A stretch of DNA of 64,000 nucleotides from Erythrobacter crassostreae (GTDB lineage Bacteria > Pseudomonadota > Alphaproteobacteria > Sphingomonadales > Sphingomonadaceae). Below the pieces are notes generated by a model, which had not been told where the DNA came from, did no database searches, and worked only from the letters and a program-made list of their open reading frames with translations. A program made the translations under genes and the position numbers. The stretch is from positions 930,001 through 994,000 of the forward strand of contig NZ_JAGSPC010000001.1 of assembly GCF_019204045.1 (NCBI RefSeq), written 5' to 3'. Positions 42,844 through 52,390 of the stretch are shown in pieces; position 1 is the stretch's first letter; the number at the start of each line of letters is the position of its first letter.

Positions 42844-43635
42844 ATGCCAAATTCAGCTCTACACGTCGCCCGAACGGGGCTTGAAGCGCAAGATGCGCGG
42901 ATGCGTGTTATCGCGAACAATCTCGCGAATATCGGCACCACTGGTTTTAAGCGCGACCGCGCGGATTTCGCGACGCTTGCGTATCAGGATCAACGCGTCG
43001 CCGGACAGCAATCGACTGGACAAACTGCATACGCGGTGGGTCTGAACCTTGGCACCGGCGTGCAGGTGATGGGCACTAGCCGGATTGACAGTCAGGGGAC
43101 GCTCAACACAACCGGCAACACTCTGGATGTTGCTCTGGATGGCCCCGGTTTCTTTCAGGTTGAACTGCCGGGAGGCGGCGAGCTTGCCTATACCAGAGCA
43201 GGCAATTTCACGCTCTCGCCGGAGGGCCAGTTGATCACATCGCAAGGCTATACCGTGACGCCGGCGATCCAGATCCCGCAAGGGGTAGAATCGATCACAA
43301 TTGCACCAGATGGCACTGTCAGCGCGACGCAGCCGGGCACCGCTGCTCCGGTTCAACTTGGGCAGCTGACCGTTGCAAATTTCGTCAATCCGGCGGGCCT
43401 GCGTGCAATTGGCGACAACTTCCTCGTTGAAACAGGTGCGAGCGGGCAGGCGGAAATTGGACCCGCAGGCCAGAATGGTCGCGGCAATGTGCGTCAGGGA
43501 ATGCTGGAAGCCTCCAACGTCAATGTTGTCGAGGAGCTGGTCGAAATGATCGAGGCTCAGCGCGCCTACGAGATCAATTCAAAGATGGTCAGCGCGGTTG
43601 ATGAAATGCTCCGCAACGCGAATCAGACGCTTTGA
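42844..43635 (+). CDS. flgG: Flagellar distal rod protein FlgG
   Basis: A 263-residue distal rod protein with RVIANNLANIGTTGFKRDRADF near the N-terminus, the DVALDGPGFFQVELPGG core and the EMIEAQRAYEINSKMVSAVDEMLRNANQTL C-terminus. Its length matches the family. An AAGGGA site precedes the ATG. Confidence 0.96.
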   Translation: MPNSALHVARTGLEAQDARMRVIANNLANIGTTGFKRDRADFATLAYQDQRVAGQQSTGQTAYAVGLNLGTGVQVMGTSRIDSQGTLNTTGNTLDVALDGPGFFQVELPGGGELAYTRAGNFTLSPEGQLITSQGYTVTPAIQIPQGVESITIAPDGTVSATQPGTAAPVQLGQLTVANFVNPAGLRAIGDNFLVETGASGQAEIGPAGQNGRGNVRQGMLEASNVNVVEELVEMIEAQRAYEINSKMVSAVDEMLRNANQTL

Positions 43636-43649
43636 TGGGAGCTATGAAC

Positions 43650-44354
43650 ATGCGCACTCGCACACTCACAATATCAATGGCCGCGTTGGCGACTTCTGCC
43701 TGTATGGGCATGGGCGGAGGGGGGCCGAAAGCAGGTTTCACTGCGCCCCCGCCTCCGTCATCACCGTTAGCCGCTGCCACTGCTCAAAGCACTCAGACGG
43801 TGCCCTCGCTGGACGAAAATCGTGGTTCAATTTTTCAAGTCGGACAAGGTTATGCCGGATTGCACGTTGGCACCCGCGCCCGCGCGCTGGGCGATATGGT
43901 CACCATTGTTCTGGTTGAAAATACCTCGACATCCAAGAGCACAACCGGCCAGACGAACCGCGATGGCGGGTTTTCTATAACTCCGCCTACCGCCGGTCCG
44001 CTCAGTTTTCTCAACCCCAACGCTCTTAATCCTTCGGCGCAAGGTTCGTTCTCAGGCGGAGGCAATGCTGCACAGCAAAGCCAGCTTACCGGAACGGTCG
44101 CGGTTACGATTGCTGCGATTTATCCCAATGGCACCGCAGAGGTAGTCGGAGAAAAGCAGATGTCGCTGAGTCAGGGTAAGGAGTGGGTCCAGTTCGCCGG
44201 ACGAATTCGCCTGATCGACATTAGCGCCGATAACCGTCTGCCATCCTCTCAGGTGGCCAATGCGCGGATCATCTATTCCGGTAAAGGGGCAGTGCAGCAA
44301 GCGAGCCGTCCCGGCTGGCTGTCGCGTTTCTTCAACTTCATCTCGCCGTTTTGA
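43650..44354 (+). CDS. flgH: Flagellar L-ring lipoprotein FlgH
   Basis: A 234-residue L-ring protein anchored in the outer membrane. The lipoprotein signal ends at TSAC (Cys18), and the body has the FlgH pattern (GDMVTIVLVENTSTSKSTT; GEKQMSLSQGKEWVQFAGRIR; VANARIIYSGKG). GGGAG lies eight bases before this ATG; earlier in-frame starts overlap flgG and are less well spaced. Confidence 0.95.
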   Translation: MRTRTLTISMAALATSACMGMGGGGPKAGFTAPPPPSSPLAAATAQSTQTVPSLDENRGSIFQVGQGYAGLHVGTRARALGDMVTIVLVENTSTSKSTTGQTNRDGGFSITPPTAGPLSFLNPNALNPSAQGSFSGGGNAAQQSQLTGTVAVTIAAIYPNGTAEVVGEKQMSLSQGKEWVQFAGRIRLIDISADNRLPSSQVANARIIYSGKGAVQQASRPGWLSRFFNFISPF

Positions 44355-44382
44355 GCGGCCCTGAAACGCAAGGAACCGTGAC

Positions 44383-45489
44383 ATGACAAAGTTTTCCAAA
44401 CTGATCGGCCTGATTATCGCTTTGTTTGCGGTGATGACGCCTGTCGGCGTCTCCGCCGAACGTATTCGTGACCTGGGCGAGTTTGAGGGCCTAAGGACCA
44501 ACCAGCTCACCGGTTATGGCGTGGTGGTTGGTCTGCAGGGCACGGGCGATGACAATCTTCAATATGTGACCGAAGCGATGAAGGGCGTGTCTGGCCGGTT
44601 GGGCCTGCAATTGCCGCCCGGTGTCAGCCCCAATCTGCGCAATGCGGCAGCGGTGATCATTACCGCTGAACTGCCAGCCTTTGCTAAACCAGGCCAGCGG
44701 ATCGACATTACCGTGTCCACGCTGGGTCAGGCGAAAAGCCTTCGCGGCGGCGCACTCGTTTTGGCCCCTCTTTACGGTGCTGACGGCCTGATTTATGCGA
44801 TGGCGCAGGGTAATATTGCGGTTGGTGGCCTCGGCGTATCAGGCCGCGACGGATCCCAATTGACCGTCAATGTCACAACCGTTGGCCGCATCGCAGATGG
44901 CGCCTCTGTCGAACGGGCGGTCGCCACCGGTTTCGACCGCGAAGGTACGTTGAGCTTCAACTTGCACCGCGCCGATTTCCTAACCGCATCACGTGTGCGC
45001 GACGCCATCAACACGCTGTACCCAGGTATGGCGCGCATTTCAGATGGTGTGAGCATCGAGCTTACTCTGCCATTCGGCAATGACATCCGCGCCGCCAAGC
45101 TGGCCGAGATCGAGATGCTGGCGGTCACGCCCGCGCCGGTTGCAGCCAGAGTTATCGTCAACAGCCGCACGGGCACAGTCGTGATCAACCAATCGGTGCG
45201 CCTGTCGCCCGCAGCGATCAGCCACGGCAAGCTTGTTATCCGGATCGACGAATCCCCGCGCGTTGTTCAGCCGGAGCCATTCACCGATGGCGAAACCGCA
45301 CTTGAAGAGGCCAGCGAAATCACTGTTACCGAGCGGTCTGACCGGGTCGCATTGATGCCAGGCGCGGCCTCTCTCAGCGAGATTGTCGATGCGCTTAACC
45401 TCCTCGGCGTTGGCGCTTCCGATTTGGTGGTGATCCTCGAGAGCCTGAAACAGGCGGGCGCTTTGCAAGCCGAAATGGTCGTGCTGTGA
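44383..45489 (+). CDS. flgI: Flagellar P-ring protein FlgI
   Basis: A 368-residue periplasmic P-ring subunit. It has a signal peptide (hydrophobic residues 8-22, cleavage near GVSA), then RIRDLGEFEGLRTNQLTGYGVVVGLQGTGDD and the conserved repeats through ASLSEIVDALNLLGVGASDLVVILESLKQAGAL. It is the partner of the FlgA chaperone encoded upstream on the other strand. Confidence 0.97.
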   Translation: MTKFSKLIGLIIALFAVMTPVGVSAERIRDLGEFEGLRTNQLTGYGVVVGLQGTGDDNLQYVTEAMKGVSGRLGLQLPPGVSPNLRNAAAVIITAELPAFAKPGQRIDITVSTLGQAKSLRGGALVLAPLYGADGLIYAMAQGNIAVGGLGVSGRDGSQLTVNVTTVGRIADGASVERAVATGFDREGTLSFNLHRADFLTASRVRDAINTLYPGMARISDGVSIELTLPFGNDIRAAKLAEIEMLAVTPAPVAARVIVNSRTGTVVINQSVRLSPAAISHGKLVIRIDESPRVVQPEPFTDGETALEEASEITVTERSDRVALMPGAASLSEIVDALNLLGVGASDLVVILESLKQAGALQAEMVVL

Positions 45490-45788
45490 TTACCGCGCCA
45501 TCCTCTGCTTCGCCCGGTGCGACGCCTGAAACACTCTCCCCAGAGCGGAGCGAGCTGCGCGAAGCTGCGCAGGGTTTTGAAGCGATCATTATCCGCCGGA
45601 TGCTCGAATCCGCGCGCGCTTCAAGCTTTGCCGAAGACACGCCGTTAACCGGTGGCGGTCTTCAGCAGTTCGAAAAAATGCGTGATGAACACTTTGCAGA
45701 TGTTGCGGCAGAAACGGGCTCCTTCGGGTTTGCACAGAGTATCGAGGAACAGCTTGCTCAATACGTTGATGGGCATGGAGGTATGTAA
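45486..45788 (+). CDS. flgJ: Rod-binding protein FlgJ, N-terminal domain only
   Basis: A 100-residue protein matching only the rod-scaffold part of FlgJ: EAAQGFEAIIIRRMLESAR and GGLQQFEKMRDEHFADVAAETGSFGFAQSIEEQL. The C-terminal muramidase domain is absent; a separate lytic transglycosylase is encoded with flhA. It starts at GTG overlapping the flgI stop by four bases. Confidence 0.9.
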   Translation: MITAPSSASPGATPETLSPERSELREAAQGFEAIIIRRMLESARASSFAEDTPLTGGGLQQFEKMRDEHFADVAAETGSFGFAQSIEEQLAQYVDGHGGM

Positions 45789-47128
45789 TGCCTACCGCTC
45801 TTATCTCTATCGGCCGCAGCGGCGCTGCGGCGGCCCGCGCCAGCCTTGAGCTGACAGCGCAGAATATCGCCAACGCGTCCAATCCGGATTACGCGCGGCG
45901 TACGCTCGACCAAAGCGAAGTGGTGGGCAGCGCGACAATCGGGCTGAACTCCGCCAATTCTTATGGCGGGGTCCGGATCGGAACGGTTGCGAGGGCCGAG
46001 AGTGAGCTGGTCCAGATCCAATTTCGCAGCGCGACCGCCGATTTGGCGCGAACCGACGCCGAAATGAACGGTTTGCGCGGCGCAGAAACCGCGATTGAAC
46101 AATCACGACTGTTTGAAAGCCTTGTCGATTTCGAAGCCGAGCTTGTCCGGTTGGAAAGTGACCCGCTTGACCCGGTCCTGCGGACATCGACGTTGGAGAC
46201 AGCGCGGCAACTGACCAATACGTTCCAACTGGCGAACGGTTCACTCGCAAAGAACCGCGATCTGTTGCAATCGGAAATCACTGCGAGCATGCAGAATGCT
46301 CAAGGGATTGCTGATGAGCTTGCCCGCACCAATGCTGAATTGGTGAAGGTTCGCGACGGGACCGCTGCCAAAGCGGCCCTGCTGGATGCGCGCGATGCCA
46401 GCTTGCGCGATCTTTCCCAGCAGTTCGGGATTGAAGTCCAGTTCGATGATTTCGGCACCGCGAATGTGAGCCTTGCCGGCACGCCGCAGGTTACCTTGGT
46501 AAGCGGCGCGAACGCAGCGACGCTTGGCTTTGCGGCAGATCCGGAAGGACGCGTGGAATTCAACGTTGACGGACAGGCTTTTACCCCTTCGAGTGGTGCG
46601 CTGTCCGGCAGGCAATCCGCGCTGGATGAAATGGCCGCCATGCAGGTCGATCTGGATGCCATTGCGAGCCAGATCATCACATCTGCCAATGCTGCTCAGG
46701 CCGGCGGTTCGACCAGCTCTGGCGGCGCAGCGCCCGCATTCTTCACTGGCAATTCGGCAAGCAATATCGAAGTCGCTTTGGCATCCGGATCAGACATTGC
46801 CACCGCCCCTGCGGGTGCGCCTGTTGGTAGCCGAGACGTTTCCAACCTGCGCGGCCTGATTGGCGCGCTCAGCGCAGACAACGGCCCGGCCGCTGCAACA
46901 GATACATTGTTATTGGGCGTTTCGAGCCGGATTTCCGGCCTCGACACAAGGCGCGATGGCTTGTCGATCATCGCCCAGAGCGCCGAAACCGCGCTGCTGA
47001 CGGCGACTGGTGTCGATCTGGACGCGGAAGCCGCTGCATTGGTTCGACTGCAACAAGCATTCGAAGCCAATAGCCGGATCATTCAGGTCGCAGCCGACCT
47101 TTTCGACACCATTCTGGCCCTCAGATAG
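45788..47128 (+). CDS. flgK: Flagellar hook-associated protein FlgK (HAP1)
   Basis: A 446-residue hook-filament junction protein with the LTAQNIANASNPDYARRTLDQSE N-terminus and a C-terminal LVRLQQAFEANSRIIQVAADLFDTILALR helix. The length is short for FlgK. Its ATG shares one base with the flgJ stop. Confidence 0.95.
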   Translation: MPTALISIGRSGAAAARASLELTAQNIANASNPDYARRTLDQSEVVGSATIGLNSANSYGGVRIGTVARAESELVQIQFRSATADLARTDAEMNGLRGAETAIEQSRLFESLVDFEAELVRLESDPLDPVLRTSTLETARQLTNTFQLANGSLAKNRDLLQSEITASMQNAQGIADELARTNAELVKVRDGTAAKAALLDARDASLRDLSQQFGIEVQFDDFGTANVSLAGTPQVTLVSGANAATLGFAADPEGRVEFNVDGQAFTPSSGALSGRQSALDEMAAMQVDLDAIASQIITSANAAQAGGSTSSGGAAPAFFTGNSASNIEVALASGSDIATAPAGAPVGSRDVSNLRGLIGALSADNGPAAATDTLLLGVSSRISGLDTRRDGLSIIAQSAETALLTATGVDLDAEAAALVRLQQAFEANSRIIQVAADLFDTILALR

Positions 47129-47146
47129 CGCGAAAGGAAACGGCAC

Positions 47147-48064
47147 ATGACCACACTCGGCAATCCCACTGCGGCCTATTTCAATCGTTCACTTGACCAG
47201 ATGGCCAATCTGCGCGGCTCGATCGAGCGTTTGCAAACGCAGGTTGCGACCGGTCAACGGATTGAGCGTGCTTCGGATGATCCAACCGGAGCGGCGCGTT
47301 TGCGCGCGCTTGACCGGCTCGACCGGCTTGGCGCTGTCGAACAGGACAATGCGGCCAAGCTCGCACAGGACTTAACCTTTGCCGCCGATCAGATGGGCGG
47401 GGTTGCGAACCTGATTATCAGAACGCGCGAGCTCGCACTTTCTGCGGCGAGCGATACATTGCCGGATGAAGCGAAGGCGGCCATCGCTGAAGAGCTGGAA
47501 CAGTTGGGCGAGGAATTGTTCGACCGCGCCAATGGCACCACCCTGACCGGAGAGCCTTTGTTCGCGGGCACCGCCGCTGGTCCGGCATTCACCCGCGATG
47601 CTGCGGGAAATGTGACCTATGCAGGCAACAATGAAATTGGCGCGGTCACCGTTGCTCGCGGGACAGAGATAGAACGCGGGGTTGCTGGCAATGATGTCTT
47701 TGAATTCCCTGTTAGCGGCACACCAACCAGCACATTTGCGCTGATCAATGGCCTTGCCGACGCTTTGCGCGGTGCATCTGCGGACCCGACCGCTGCGGCC
47801 CAGGCTGCTTTGGAAGGGTTGGACATCGCGCTGGAATCGACGACCCGAAATCAGGCGGTGCTGGGCACGCGGCTCGCCTGGGTTGAGGTAATCCAACAAA
47901 ATCAGGCCGACGAAAAGATTTCCATTGCGGAGCAACGATCAGACGTTGGCGATACCGATATCGCCAGCGCAATCGCGCAATTGCAGCAAACTCTAACCGC
48001 GCTTGAAGCCAGTCAGGCTAGCTTTGCGCGTGTCAGCTCGCTGTCCCTTTTTCGCGCGCTCTAA
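47147..48064 (+). CDS. flgL: Flagellar hook-associated protein FlgL (HAP3)
   Basis: A 305-residue protein with flagellin-like N- and C-termini (LQTQVATGQRIERASDDPTGAARL; SDVGDTDIASAIAQLQQTLTALEASQASFARVSSLSLFRAL). It completes the hook-filament junction with FlgK and lies 18 bases downstream of flgK. Confidence 0.94.
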   Translation: MTTLGNPTAAYFNRSLDQMANLRGSIERLQTQVATGQRIERASDDPTGAARLRALDRLDRLGAVEQDNAAKLAQDLTFAADQMGGVANLIIRTRELALSAASDTLPDEAKAAIAEELEQLGEELFDRANGTTLTGEPLFAGTAAGPAFTRDAAGNVTYAGNNEIGAVTVARGTEIERGVAGNDVFEFPVSGTPTSTFALINGLADALRGASADPTAAAQAALEGLDIALESTTRNQAVLGTRLAWVEVIQQNQADEKISIAEQRSDVGDTDIASAIAQLQQTLTALEASQASFARVSSLSLFRAL

Positions 48065-48101
48065 CGCGCGGCCTAGCCCAACTTAACAGGAGTCCACGGA
48101 C

Positions 48102-48965
48102 ATGCTTGCCGTAGTCGGTATCATTGTTTTGATCGTTATGGTGTTTGGCGGGTTTACGCTTGCAGGGGGCTCTATGGGTCCGATCCTTGCAGCGTTGCCG
48201 CTAGAGATGATGATGATCGGCGGGGCTGCTATTGGCGCTGTCCTGATCGGTAACTCGATGCACGAGGTCAAGCTGCTCGGCGGCGGGTTTGCTAAGGTCT
48301 TTAGGGGGCCCAAATACTCCGACGATGATCATATCGATGCGATTGCGCTCTGCAGTCAGTTGATGAAACTGCTCAGATCCGAAGGTGCGGTTGCGTTGGA
48401 AAGCCACGTCACCGACCCCGAAAATTCGACCATATTCAGCGAATATCCCAAGCTGCAGAATGATCCGGCGGTGCGCGATATGATCTGCGATCCGCTAACT
48501 CTGATGGTGGTTTCAAGCGGTACGTTGGATACCCATGCGGTCGAAGATGTGATCGACAATGCGATCAAGACCCAGCTGCATGAGATGGAAGAGCCTGCCC
48601 ATGCGATCCAATCCATGGCAGATGCTTTCCCGGCGCTGGGCATCGTTGCTGCGGTTCTGGGTGTTATCAAGACGATGGGATCGATCAACGAACCACCTGA
48701 AATCCTTGGTAAAATGATTGGCGGCGCGCTTGTTGGAACGTTCCTCGGCGTGCTGCTCGCCTATGGTTTTGCAGGGCCAATGGCGAGCCGCCTGAAACAG
48801 GTGAACACTCACGACCAGCAGATTTATCACTCGATTAAGCAGGTGATTATTGCCAGCCTGCATGGTTATCCGCAGCCATTGGTATTGGAAGCAGCGCGGT
48901 CAGGTTTGCCTCCGGCGCATCGCCCGAAATTGACCGAACTGCTCGACCTGATGCGTGGCCGATAG
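48102..48965 (+). CDS. motA: Flagellar motor stator protein MotA
   Basis: A 287-residue proton-channel subunit with four membrane segments (residues 2-23, 28-50, about 178-197 and 205-230). The conserved ALGIVAAVLGVIKTMGSI and GALVGTFLGVLLAYGFAGP segments and the DTHAVEDVIDNAIK cytoplasmic region are present. It forms the motor stator with the MotB encoded next. Confidence 0.95.
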   Translation: MLAVVGIIVLIVMVFGGFTLAGGSMGPILAALPLEMMMIGGAAIGAVLIGNSMHEVKLLGGGFAKVFRGPKYSDDDHIDAIALCSQLMKLLRSEGAVALESHVTDPENSTIFSEYPKLQNDPAVRDMICDPLTLMVVSSGTLDTHAVEDVIDNAIKTQLHEMEEPAHAIQSMADAFPALGIVAAVLGVIKTMGSINEPPEILGKMIGGALVGTFLGVLLAYGFAGPMASRLKQVNTHDQQIYHSIKQVIIASLHGYPQPLVLEAARSGLPPAHRPKLTELLDLMRGR

Positions 48966-48966
48966 G

Positions 48967-49902
48967 ATGGCAGAGGAAACCGAAGCGCCGCCCGCGCCCA
49001 TTATCGTCAAAAAGATCACAATCGCAGCGGCTGACGGCCATCATGGCGGCGCCTGGAAGGTTGCCTATGCCGATTTTGTGACTGCGATGATGGCGTTCTT
49101 TCTTTTGCTTTGGTTGCTCGGCGCAACAGAGGAAAACCAGCGTAAGGGCCTGGCCGACTATTTCTCCCCGACGCTCGTCAAAATGCGGCAGGAAGGCGCC
49201 GGCGCGGACGGCATGCTTGGCGGTAGCTCGATCACAGACCCAGACAATTATCCCAACGCTCAGGGGCAGACCGGCACTCAGTCGATCACCATCCCGCGCG
49301 GCGCAACCGGCGGTCCGGTTGAAGGCGGCGGGCGCGGAGAATCAGATGCCGAACGTGTCAAAGAGCTACGCGAGAAAATCGCCGGGGAACTGGCGAAAAA
49401 GCAGCAGTTGCGCAAGTTGGCGAAACAGGTGCGCGTTATGCGTGCGCCGGAAGGCATCAGGATCGATCTTGTCGATGATGCTGATTTTTCGATGTTCGCG
49501 CTTGGAACAACGATCCTGACCAGCGAAGCACGGGAAATTCTTGATATCATTGCTGGGACTATCGAGGGAGAGAATGTGCCCTTGATCCTGCGCGGTCATA
49601 CAGATTCGCTTCCATGGCGATCAGACGTGGTGGCGAACAACTGGTCTTTATCGACTGGGCGCGCCGAGGCGACGCGACAGGCGCTCATATTGAACGGTAT
49701 GAACCCAGAGCGCTTTGCCCGCATCGAAGGGGTGGCCGATCGTGAGCCGTTGATTGCGGAAGACCCCACAGACCCGCGCAATCGGCGCATATCACTGCTT
49801 CTGCTGAAGCAAGGAGGCGAGGCCGCCCGTGCCCGCCCGCGTGTCGCAGTAAGTAGCTCTGCGGAGGCAGACGCATCAGAACCGTCAACCATGTCTAACT
49901 AG
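48967..49902 (+). CDS. motB: Flagellar motor stator protein MotB
   Basis: A 311-residue stator subunit. One membrane segment carries the proton-carrying Asp36 (YADFVTAMMAFFLLLWLL), and a C-terminal OmpA-like peptidoglycan-binding domain has LILRGHTDSLPWRSD and NWSLSTGRAEATRQAL. The chosen ATG directly follows the motA stop; a GTG twelve bases earlier is also possible and would overlap motA. A HAD-family gene follows. Confidence 0.95.
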   Translation: MAEETEAPPAPIIVKKITIAAADGHHGGAWKVAYADFVTAMMAFFLLLWLLGATEENQRKGLADYFSPTLVKMRQEGAGADGMLGGSSITDPDNYPNAQGQTGTQSITIPRGATGGPVEGGGRGESDAERVKELREKIAGELAKKQQLRKLAKQVRVMRAPEGIRIDLVDDADFSMFALGTTILTSEAREILDIIAGTIEGENVPLILRGHTDSLPWRSDVVANNWSLSTGRAEATRQALILNGMNPERFARIEGVADREPLIAEDPTDPRNRRISLLLLKQGGEAARARPRVAVSSSAEADASEPSTMSN

Positions 49903-49954
49903 CTCTCTCGCCAGACGGCGGCGCGGTGCCGCTGCCACGCAACGGAGCGAGAAA

Positions 49955-52390
49955 ATGACAGAAACAATCCTGCCGCATGAATTGCCGCATGCGCTTAACC
50001 GCGCACCCGCTGGCGTAAAGCTGCTTTCGCTCGATTGTTTTGACACGCTGTTATGGCGCGATCGCCATGCGCCGACCGATGTCTTTTCCGAATTGCAGGG
50101 CGTTTTGCCTGGTCAACGCATCGTTGGTGAGGCGAATGCACGGAAAATCCGCCGGACGCTTCGGCGCAGCAATGAAGTCGGGCTTGGCGAAATATACGAG
50201 CAAGTGATGCCGAACGCTTCGACGGATGCGCGAAGGCAAGCGATCGCGGAAGAACTCGCTGCTGAGGCGCGGAGCTGTTTTGCCTTTGAACCGACGGTTG
50301 AATTGATGCGCGCCGCCAAGGCGGAAGGCTTGGCGGTCATCATCGTTTCCGACACATATCTGGATGTCACGCAGCTGGAACAGTTGATCCGGGCTGCCGC
50401 TGGAGATGAAGTCGCAGACCTGATTGACCGCGTTTTTGCCTCTTCACAGGCCGGAATATCCAAAGGCGAAGGCCTGCTCGCTAAAGCATTGAAAACGATG
50501 AAATGCCGCCCGCATGAGGCGCTGCATCTGGGGGACAACAAGGCGGCAGATTTTGAAGCGTCACGTGCGCTCGGCGTGCCCGCGCTGCACCTGAAACAAT
50601 TTGGCACAGCTGCGCTGCAACGTCTGCGATTTGAGCGCGCTTTTGGACAGCTTATCGGTGAAACTAGCGACGGTGTTCGCGGTCTCCAAACGCACCGCGC
50701 GCTGATTTCAAGAGATGAGACGTCAGACCGCGATCCGGTCAAAGGCCTTGGTTATTCGGTGTTGGGTCCGGTTTTCGCCGCGTTTGACCAGTGGTTGCAT
50801 GCGCAAGCAAAAGCGCTCGCCAATTCGAATGGCGGAAAGGTCCATTGGCTTTTCATGCTGCGCGACGGTCACCTGCCTTGGCTTGTGCATGAAGCGGGCA
50901 ATCCGGTTGGAGAGACAGCGAGGGTCGAGATCAGCCGGTTCGCCGCGACCGCCGCATCGCTGACCACGCGTGATGCCTATGAACACCATCTGGCGATGGA
51001 GCACGGGCTAAATCCCTCTACGCTCGCGCGGCAGATGCTGCTCAATGAAGACGAGATTGCGCGAATTATCGGATCGCCTGAAAGCGATGAAGAGAAAACC
51101 GAAGCAAGCGCCAAGCTGCTTACGGAACTGCGCAAAGGACAACGCCAGAAGACGACGATCCGGCGCGCTCGCGCATTTGCCGATCGGTTGACATCGCATG
51201 TGCGCCAAGCAGCCAATCCGCAGCCAGGCGATACGCTGATGCTGGTTGATCTTGGATACAATGGATCTGCGCAAAATTGCGTTGACGCGCTGCTGCGAGA
51301 GACTTTTGATGTGCATGTCGCAGGCCGGTATCTGCTGCTGCGCGAAATGCAGACGACCGGTCTGGACAAGAGCGGTTTGATCGATGCGCGCAATTTCGAT
51401 CCTGAGTTTCTCGAAGCTTTGTGCGGCAATGTTGCTGTGATCGAACAGTTGGCGACATGCGAACTCGGATCGGTGGTAGATTACACACAAACCGGCGATC
51501 CGATCCGCAAAGATAGCGCTGTCAAAGGCAAGCAAAGCGAAGTGCGCGATGCAGTGCAGCGCGGGGTTGTGTCCTTTGCAAAGGCATCCGCCAATCCGCC
51601 GGTGATCCGCCAGCAAGATAGTCATGCAGAGCGGGCATGGCGTGACGGCGCGGCGGCAGCCCTTGGCCGGTTTATGTTCCTGCCACTGCCGCATGAATTG
51701 GATGTCGTCAGCCGGTTTGAGCACGACGTGAACATGGGCAGCGAGCGCATGGTGGCCTTATTCGACGCTGACCATGCGCGCGAAGGAATGCGACGCCGCG
51801 GGCTCTTTTACATGAAGGGTTCGGCGCGGATGTTCCTACCAGCCGAACTGGCGCATGAAGACATGAGCACCCGACTGGCATTGATCGCCCAAAAACGGTT
51901 CGGGCTTGGCCTTAACTATACCGATTATGCGCCGACCGTGCAGAAATTACCGGTGTTCTACGTCAATGAAAACGACACAGCGGTGTCATCGGTCGAAGCC
52001 CGCGCCACGCATGACGGGTACTTTTCCGCCAGGGTTCCATTGGGTGAACGTGGCTACGGCGCGGCCTTACAATTGGGCGCGGCATATGAATGGATCGAGC
52101 TTGCCTCGATCACTTGCGCTCCCGTCAGCGCCCTTACCGGAAGCACCGCGAACGATGCAAAGCCGGTGCCGGTCACTTCGCAATTTGATGGGCTTGAAGA
52201 GCGCGCCCCCGGATTGTTCGAATGCACTTCGGAACATGCAGTCGCGCTCGTCCCGCCGGATGGAGTGCCCGCATCCGATGAACCGCTGATGTTAGAATTT
52301 GTATTCCGTCCTCTGAGGAAACGCGGGGAGAGCGCCATCCCTTTTGCTGCACGTGCAGCGTCCATTTCGGCAAAGGAGAAAGCCGCATGA
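49955..52390 (+). CDS. COG5610-like HAD-superfamily protein next to flagellin
   Basis: An 811-residue protein. The N-terminal HAD domain (about residues 20-220) has SLDCFDTLLW (nucleophile Asp27), IIVSDTYL, SKGEGLLAKAL and HLGDNKAADFEAS. The middle and C-terminal regions (FMLRDGHLPWLVHEAG and onwards) match the extended architecture of COG5610 proteins that accompany glycan synthesis genes. No glycosyltransferase signature is clear. It overlaps the following methyltransferase gene by four bases, and both lie between the motor genes and flagellin. A role in flagellin modification is therefore plausible but inferred from position. Confidence 0.75.
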   Translation: MTETILPHELPHALNRAPAGVKLLSLDCFDTLLWRDRHAPTDVFSELQGVLPGQRIVGEANARKIRRTLRRSNEVGLGEIYEQVMPNASTDARRQAIAEELAAEARSCFAFEPTVELMRAAKAEGLAVIIVSDTYLDVTQLEQLIRAAAGDEVADLIDRVFASSQAGISKGEGLLAKALKTMKCRPHEALHLGDNKAADFEASRALGVPALHLKQFGTAALQRLRFERAFGQLIGETSDGVRGLQTHRALISRDETSDRDPVKGLGYSVLGPVFAAFDQWLHAQAKALANSNGGKVHWLFMLRDGHLPWLVHEAGNPVGETARVEISRFAATAASLTTRDAYEHHLAMEHGLNPSTLARQMLLNEDEIARIIGSPESDEEKTEASAKLLTELRKGQRQKTTIRRARAFADRLTSHVRQAANPQPGDTLMLVDLGYNGSAQNCVDALLRETFDVHVAGRYLLLREMQTTGLDKSGLIDARNFDPEFLEALCGNVAVIEQLATCELGSVVDYTQTGDPIRKDSAVKGKQSEVRDAVQRGVVSFAKASANPPVIRQQDSHAERAWRDGAAAALGRFMFLPLPHELDVVSRFEHDVNMGSERMVALFDADHAREGMRRRGLFYMKGSARMFLPAELAHEDMSTRLALIAQKRFGLGLNYTDYAPTVQKLPVFYVNENDTAVSSVEARATHDGYFSARVPLGERGYGAALQLGAAYEWIELASITCAPVSALTGSTANDAKPVPVTSQFDGLEERAPGLFECTSEHAVALVPPDGVPASDEPLMLEFVFRPLRKRGESAIPFAARAASISAKEKAA

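Noticed and set aside
49912-49952. Inverted CTCTCGC/GCGAGA flanks between motB and the HAD-protein gene
   Set aside because: The spacer is long and there is no T-run; not convincing as a terminator.
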